DNA of 34,872 nt from a virus, in the IMG/VR virus record IMGVR_UViG_3300020190_000192, positions 1 to 34,872 of that record; one strand, written 5' to 3'. The notes under the pieces are model-generated. The model did no database searches. It was not told where the DNA came from and was given only the letters and a program-made list of their open reading frames with translations. Shown here one piece after another: positions 29,840 to 34,872 of the stretch; the stretch's first letter is position 1, and every line of letters starts with the position of its first letter. The position numbers and the translations under genes are program-made.

Positions 29840-32800
29840 TCATGGTCGCCCTATTTTAAGAAGAAAAGCACGTCTCCGTGCTACAAGTTGTCCATGTCGG
29901 TCCTTGAGAACTTTGTAAAGGAACCTTGCTCTTGGTTTTGCTCCCGGACCCTTAAAATTTTTCAGTGCCTGTCTAACGAATTCGGCTTCTCCGCCAGAGA
30001 TGGCGTCACCAACGGTCTTTATTGCGTTGTCATACGCATTGATTACGGCATCCTGAATTCTTGTTTTCAACTCAGGGGACGCTGCTCTGAGGTCATCGTC
30101 TAAGTCTCTCCAGAAACCTGGGTCTGCACCATTTCCGACTCTGAGTGGGTCACCTATTCCTTCTCTAGCATAAACCTTTCCCGCCCAACCCAGGTCAAGC
30201 GGGATGACATGAGCCGCAACGTCACCATTCGGTAACTCAACACCCTTAGCCATGCCATTTCCTCCATGACGGTCAGAAACGGCTAAGACATAATTCAAGA
30301 GTTCTTGATTTAGGCGCGCCGCATACATGTTCGGCTTTAGTTGCTTCGGAACTTTTCTCTGAACCTGTCTAATATGATAATTGTCCTCCCTAGCACCCCC
30401 CGCCGACGTTATATTGTTGCCGTCTGGCACATCGTTAAACACAAATGGAATCATGATAAATTTATCGCCGCCTAAGTTTTCTCCGTCGGCGACCGCACCA
30501 CCCTTGATAATTCCAACTTGATGAGCCAGATTCCACCCAACCAACTCGCCAACATTGTCGGCGGCTTCCGCTGCCTTGAAAACGATTCCACGATTTGTTG
30601 ATTTGCCATCAGCGTCTCTCAACACAAAAAGACGAGTATCCCCGATAATCCCGCCGTTCTTGGATAGTTGTCGGAACCGTTTGGTCTTATCTATCTTTTT
30701 TCGGCTTGAGTTCGCTTCAATGGCAGCCTGCCAATACTCATGTGGAACTTCGCGGAGGTTGCCGCCATCTTTGACAAACTTAATAGCGTCTTTCTCATTT
30801 TTTATTTTGGGGTTCTTGATTTCTTTGTATTCACCCATCCCTTTTCCTTGACCGAAATCAATTCCCAAATCTAATTCAGGAACAACTTTCGCTTTAAACG
30901 GGTTACCTATTTTTATGACCGTTTCGGCTTGCAATGGTGACGGCGCGTTGACATTGGGTTTTGCCGCTGCGTCTCTTTCATCCTGTCGTTCCTGCAAGAA
31001 TTTTTCTACATATTCATCTTTCATTTTTCGTAACGCATTTATTTTTCTTCGATTCATGTCCATTAATGCTTGGTTAACCGCCAACCGTTGCAGTAGCGAG
31101 GCTCTTGTTGCCTCATTAGCGTTTTCCAACATACCAAGATACTGGTCTCGCGTTCTTTCCTGAAACACAACCTCTTGCTCCATAAAGTCCAAACTTTCGT
31201 CTGCCAGTCTTCGCATCTCGTCTACTGCGTCGCTTCGATTCCGTTCATTTTCAAGTTTTTCTGCTTCCCTGTCAAAACGTTCTTTGTCCTTCTGTAGTTC
31301 ATCGTCAATACCTGCTTGTGCGACTTTTTCAATGTATTTTCTGCGCATCTGTGCTTTTTGATTAGAGTCAAGTTCGCTACCGATTAGCCTCTCGTATTCT
31401 TGTCCGATGTCATTTACTGCTCGGTCGGCATCAATTTCGCCACCAGCATTAACCGCTTGGGGCGGAGTTGATTCCGTTTTGGGCGGCGTTGAGTTCGACA
31501 GGATGTCTGCAATTGCGGCATTTTCTGCCTCCAACCTCGCAGCCATTCGTATCCTGTCTTTCATGTTGTCAATTAACTCATTCCGTTCCTTAACGTCATC
31601 CATTCCCTCAAGTTGTTTCATTTTGTTACGGAACATTCGGAGATTCGCTTTGATTTCATCTTCGTTTCTTGCAATTCGTGAACGCGCTAATTCGTCGCCA
31701 CCACGGATGCGCAGGTCTTGTATGAGTCTGTCTTTGTCTATATTTTCAAAATCTTCACGCCCCACTTGCACCGCAACATCTAGTGCTATTCGGTCTACTT
31801 CCTGCCCGAGTAGCGGTTTTACATCATCAAGAATTTTTTTAATCGGGGAATCTGAATCAAAAATTTGTGTGTTTTTCGGGGGGTTGGCTCCCGCTCCGTT
31901 GACGTTCGCAAGTGCTTCCCTTGCTTGGCGCACTCTTATTCTCGCAGCATCCAACTCTGCTACATTGCGCGCCATTTCTTTAGCGGCTTCGTATCTCGCT
32001 CGCAACGGTCGGTCTTTGTCTTGTGCAATTCTGAGTGCGGTATCCTGCTTTTTCTTGATTTGTTCTATTTCCCTCAAACCCTGTTCTTCTAATCCTTCCG
32101 CGACAGCCCTGACTCGGTCTCTTTTCTTTAGCGTGTCCGTCGTTTCCCCTGCTACTCTCATCGCTCTTGCCTCACGCTTGAGAACAGATTCCTTTTCTGC
32201 TCGTCTCGCGTTGTATTCGTTATCTAAATCTTTAAGCGGGTCAAAAAAGCGGTCCATCCCAACTGCATCCGCTAGTTCTTTATCGGCTTTAATTCCAGCC
32301 ACATCCAAAATTCCGTCATTGTGGCGCATATCAAATTCTGCTTGGGCGATGTTTCTATCTTCTGCCGCCTGTAATGCTGCTGGTTGGCGACCTCGTGCGG
32401 GAGGGGTTCGTTCTCCCTTGCGCAAACGTTCTGCGCGTTCGTCCAATACTTTAAGCGCCGCGTTTACTGCCCGCACTTCTTCGTTATAGAAAACGAGTTG
32501 TTGTGCTGCGTTCGCGAGGGCTTCGCCGTCTTCCGCATTCAAACCACGATTGTTTCTGTCGTATTCCGCAATGATGGCTTTTGCGTCTTCAACTTTCTGC
32601 CTATCGTTTTTTAACCTGCCGACCAACCGGAGACGCAAGTTTTGCAATTGCACATCAGCAACGGCATCAGTCTCCGCTCCAAGAGCCTGATTAATTTCTT
32701 TTTCTATATCAGCCTGCACTTTTTTGGCATACCCATTTCTTAAGTATTTTTTCGCCAATGTAATAGCGTCCGCATATCTTCTCACCTCGGCGTCCGCCAT

Positions 32801-34872
32801 GCCGCCCTGCCCTCTGTCGACGAACATATTGCGTGCGTTTTCAACTATTTCTTCTAGTTTTACTCCGTTTATGGCTTTCATGTCGCGAACTGCTGCGCCG
32901 CGACGCTCCGCAGATTCGTCGCGAAGCAATTCTGCCGTGCGACCCTCTGCTCTACCACCCTGGTCTTTCAGTGCGTCGTTCCAAAGTTTTTTCGCTTCCT
33001 TGTACCTCTGCCTGCGCCCCTCTAGCGCTGCTGCTTCCTCTAGCGCCCTAAGTTTGCCAGCGTCATTCGGTTCCTCATTAACCTCATCGCGAAGTATTTG
33101 CCATATATCATCCTGTGCCTTACGTCCATCTTGTTCAAGTTGCCCAATAAGTTCACGCGCAAGTTCCTGTTTGGCGTCCCCTTCCTTCTCGCCCAAAACT
33201 GCGCGAATGTTGTCATTGGCGTTTACAGGATTCCAGTCTTTGTATATCTCATTGTTGAAGGCGTCAAACATCCGCTCTTCTTCTTCTTTGGTCAATGTAC
33301 GCCCAAGCGCGTCCTCTAAATCTTTTTTGATTCTTTTGTCAAACTCTTTAACTGCTCGTTTTTCTATGTCCTGACGTATCTTCATGCGAGCAACTTCAAC
33401 GATGTTTGGTTCTTTTCCGTCCGCTACATCTGTCGGCTTCTTGCCGGGAAAGTCTGGGTCTCTATCAGCAAGCACATCTTCTAGTTGATTCAATTGTTCG
33501 TCCAATGGGACTTCGCCACGTGCAACTTGAAATATTTCACCAGTGTCAGGATTTTTCGCAACAAAAACATCACCGAATGCGTCTTTGTCAAGGGTGATTT
33601 CCCAATTCCCCTTTGTCCATTTATTGCCAATCTGATTCGGCGCAGGCTCTCTCTTCCAACCTTTGTCAGCAAGCATGTCAATTGCCCGCCCAAGAGTCGG
33701 CTCCTGATTCGGGAACTTGCGGTATTTGAGTTCTGCTTCAATGTTCTTTTTGATTGCTTCACGTTCAGCAGGGCGGATATCCCAATCTTTCATGAATTCG
33801 TCATTGTTAATTCTTTCCAACTCGGTCTTGAGTTCATCATCGGTGAGTCCTTCAAGTGCTTTGTCGCCTGCAATGTTTCTATTTTCACCCCTACCGGCAC
33901 CTCCACGCATGCGGTTGCGCGGTCGCTTTTTGCCGTAGTCAATCGTCCACATCCGCTTCTTCTTCTTGGGCTTCTTATTGAGGAAGTCTGGGTCTCTATC
34001 AGCAAGCAGATTTTCTAGTTGATTCAACTGTTGGTCTAAGGGGACTGCGCCCCGTGCAACTTGAAATATTTCACCAGTTTCAGGATTTTTCGCGACGAAC
34101 ACATCGCCATCCTGGTCTTTGTCAAGGGTGATTTCCCAGTTGCCCTTCTTCCATTTAGTCTTATTTGGGTTCGTCGCAATCGCCCTCTTCCAACCCTTTT
34201 CGGCAAGCATCTCGTCTGCGCGACCAATAGTTGGTTCCTGATTAGGGAACTCTTCATCTATCTTCTTAGGTTCTGGCTTTTGTGGTGTTGGTTCCTTGTC
34301 CTGAACGGGAGGCTTCTTGCGGGCGTCAGGTTTGCGTCGACGCTTTTTGCCGGGGGTCGGAGGCATGAAATCGTCAGGTGCTTCACCCTTGCCCTTCTTG
34401 CGCCAAGCATCATCAAGATTGCTCTTGTTGATGTCGTACCATTCGCGACGGGTTAGGAATCCTGCGCGACCGCCGCGCTCACGAATCTTGCGCACGTTTT
34501 CCGCGTACTCATTGTATTTGCGGTTGACGTAGCCTGCGTAGTCTTCGGTTTCATTGGGTCCGCCGACGGGTTTGGTTACATCGTTGCGTGCTTCGCCTTG
34601 TGGTCGTTTGGCGGGTTTGCGTGCATTGCGGGGACGCTTGCGCGGCGCCGCGGGGATTGGTTTTTCCTCAGCGGGTGGTTTGGGGGCAGTTTCTGTGCGA
34701 GCCGCACCTGGCTTCTCTAGTTCCCTACGGACACGGCGACGCTCCGAATCACGCAAACCCCTATCGCGTGCATCAGCCAAAGCCTCAGTCGTATTACGGG
34801 CTCTGCGACGCGCCTGCACTCCACGCCCACGCGGACGCTCAGGAGCGGGAGTCGGCGTTCCTTCTCCACCAT
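29840..34872 (-). CDS. Giant protein 3 (5' end outside window): tandem repeats, long helical region, PI3/4-kinase-like C-domain, at least 1676 aa
   Basis: The reading frame is open to the right edge, so the start and probably the shared N-domain lie beyond it; the first visible residues (GGEGTPTPAPERPRGRG) resemble the linker after that domain in the paralogs. The shared GLRDSERRRVRRELEKPGAARTE block follows near the edge. Then come basic/Pro linkers, two 95-residue tandem repeats and about 850 residues of charged, probably coiled-coil helices. The C-domain has GGNLREVP, Lys1432 (GIVFKAA), DRHGGN at 1533-1538 and IPLDLG near 1557-1562, counted from the edge. The kinase-like motifs are intact. 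It is the largest gene visible and the first of the head unit seen. A tape-measure-like structural function for the helical part cannot be excluded. Confidence 0.75.
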   Translation of the reverse strand, partial: GGEGTPTPAPERPRGRGVQARRRARNTTEALADARDRGLRDSERRRVRRELEKPGAARTETAPKPPAEEKPIPAAPRKRPRNARKPAKRPQGEARNDVTKPVGGPNETEDYAGYVNRKYNEYAENVRKIRERGGRAGFLTRREWYDINKSNLDDAWRKKGKGEAPDDFMPPTPGKKRRRKPDARKKPPVQDKEPTPQKPEPKKIDEEFPNQEPTIGRADEMLAEKGWKRAIATNPNKTKWKKGNWEITLDKDQDGDVFVAKNPETGEIFQVARGAVPLDQQLNQLENLLADRDPDFLNKKPKKKKRMWTIDYGKKRPRNRMRGGAGRGENRNIAGDKALEGLTDDELKTELERINNDEFMKDWDIRPAEREAIKKNIEAELKYRKFPNQEPTLGRAIDMLADKGWKREPAPNQIGNKWTKGNWEITLDKDAFGDVFVAKNPDTGEIFQVARGEVPLDEQLNQLEDVLADRDPDFPGKKPTDVADGKEPNIVEVARMKIRQDIEKRAVKEFDKRIKKDLEDALGRTLTKEEEERMFDAFNNEIYKDWNPVNANDNIRAVLGEKEGDAKQELARELIGQLEQDGRKAQDDIWQILRDEVNEEPNDAGKLRALEEAAALEGRRQRYKEAKKLWNDALKDQGGRAEGRTAELLRDESAERRGAAVRDMKAINGVKLEEIVENARNMFVDRGQGGMADAEVRRYADAITLAKKYLRNGYAKKVQADIEKEINQALGAETDAVADVQLQNLRLRLVGRLKNDRQKVEDAKAIIAEYDRNNRGLNAEDGEALANAAQQLVFYNEEVRAVNAALKVLDERAERLRKGERTPPARGRQPAALQAAEDRNIAQAEFDMRHNDGILDVAGIKADKELADAVGMDRFFDPLKDLDNEYNARRAEKESVLKREARAMRVAGETTDTLKKRDRVRAVAEGLEEQGLREIEQIKKKQDTALRIAQDKDRPLRARYEAAKEMARNVAELDAARIRVRQAREALANVNGAGANPPKNTQIFDSDSPIKKILDDVKPLLGQEVDRIALDVAVQVGREDFENIDKDRLIQDLRIRGGDELARSRIARNEDEIKANLRMFRNKMKQLEGMDDVKERNELIDNMKDRIRMAARLEAENAAIADILSNSTPPKTESTPPQAVNAGGEIDADRAVNDIGQEYERLIGSELDSNQKAQMRRKYIEKVAQAGIDDELQKDKERFDREAEKLENERNRSDAVDEMRRLADESLDFMEQEVVFQERTRDQYLGMLENANEATRASLLQRLAVNQALMDMNRRKINALRKMKDEYVEKFLQERQDERDAAAKPNVNAPSPLQAETVIKIGNPFKAKVVPELDLGIDFGQGKGMGEYKEIKNPKIKNEKDAIKFVKDGGNLREVPHEYWQAAIEANSSRKKIDKTKRFRQLSKNGGIIGDTRLFVLRDADGKSTNRGIVFKAAEAADNVGELVGWNLAHQVGIIKGGAVADGENLGGDKFIMIPFVFNDVPDGNNITSAGGAREDNYHIRQVQRKVPKQLKPNMYAARLNQELLNYVLAVSDRHGGNGMAKGVELPNGDVAAHVIPLDLGWAGKVYAREGIGDPLRVGNGADPGFWRDLDDDLRAASPELKTRIQDAVINAYDNAIKTVGDAISGGEAEFVRQALKNFKGPGAKPRARFLYKVLKDRHGQLVARRRAFLLKIGRP
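33440..33715 (-). repeat. Tandem repeat copy 2 in giant protein 3 (about 92 codons)
   Basis: Encodes FPNQEPTLGRAIDMLADKGWK, then GNWEITLDKD, GDVFVAKNPDTGEIFQVARG, and LADRDPDF. It is closely similar to copy 1 at the DNA level. Confidence 0.88.
33965..34252 (-). repeat. Tandem repeat copy 1 in giant protein 3 (about 96 codons)
   Basis: Encodes FPNQEPTIGRADEMLAEKGWK, then GNWEITLDKD, GDVFVAKNPETGEIFQVARG, and LADRDPDF. The 250 bases between the copies encode a different basic and helical segment. Confidence 0.88.

Noticed and set aside
31407-32489. 360-codon open frame on the plus strand
   Set aside because: Antisense to giant protein 3; the product is Ser/Ala/Leu-rich low complexity, as expected opposite Arg/Glu/Asp-rich helices.
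33440-34252. Repeats considered as a possible CRISPR array or integrated element
   Set aside because: Two long copies lie within one open reading frame and are conserved at the protein level; no short regular repeats or spacers.
1-34872. tRNA genes, integrase, transposase and attachment sites
   Set aside because: I read both strands for typical signals and saw none I could support; a tRNA search program would be needed to exclude tRNAs firmly.

Overview
The window looks like part of the genome of a tailed double-stranded DNA phage. It carries a HK97-type major capsid protein, a primase-helicase, a terminase-small-subunit-like protein, a class II ribonucleotide reductase, MazG, several DNA methyltransferases and many small phage-type proteins in tight blocks with 1-4 base overlaps. 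A WhiB-type iron-sulfur regulator (4397-4876) points to an actinobacterial host. The moderate G+C of most genes, with much A/T at third positions, would suit a freshwater or marine actinobacterium better than a high-G+C soil one; that host guess is inference. I recognised no tRNA, rRNA, integrase, transposase or CRISPR array. No large terminase, portal, tail or lysis gene is recognisable, so the window is only part of a genome.

Layout. 1-351 (+) is the tail of a methyltransferase-like gene cut by the window edge. 378-2533 (-) is a compact four-gene unit: winged-helix protein, DNA methyltransferase, then two small PD-(D/E)XK-like proteins. 2532-7247 (+) is a leftward-starting early/replication block: DUF1599-like protein, small ORFs, DUF5872-like protein, WhiB, primase-helicase and a terminase-small-subunit-like protein. 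7422-9406 (-) is a four-gene unit ending in a VioC/AsnO-like Fe(II)/2-oxoglutarate oxygenase, with MazG inside. 9492-11171 (+) holds a lysine-rich small protein and a second methyltransferase. 11155-14622 (-) holds the ribonucleotide reductase and small ORFs. 14809-16210 (+) starts with a tyrosine-phosphatase-like gene behind a near-consensus promoter. 16212-16616 (-) is a thermonuclease-family gene.

From 16767 to the right edge all convincing genes are on the minus strand and form the head region. In transcription order it has three very large paralogous proteins (at least 1676, then 1630 and 897 aa), each followed by a 100-116 aa ORF; then a 373 aa protein with three Cys-pair repeats; the major capsid protein with a perfect Shine-Dalgarno sequence and a strong intrinsic terminator; a 517 aa polyvalent-type protein; and a 53 aa ORF. 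Each giant ends in a domain with DRHGGN and a downstream Asp, the signature of PI3/4-kinase-like enzymes. Two visibly share, and the third probably has beyond the edge, the same Cys/Arg/Gly-rich N-terminal domain. This set is the most unusual feature of the window. A plausible but untested reading is that they are packaged head proteins whose C-terminal kinases act in the host after injection.

The early region supports DNA replication (primase-helicase), dNTP supply and pool control (ribonucleotide reductase, MazG, DUF1599-like), DNA methylation and regulation (WhiB, winged helix). Several starts appear leaderless, with a -10-like box 6-7 bases before the start codon, as is common in Actinobacteria.
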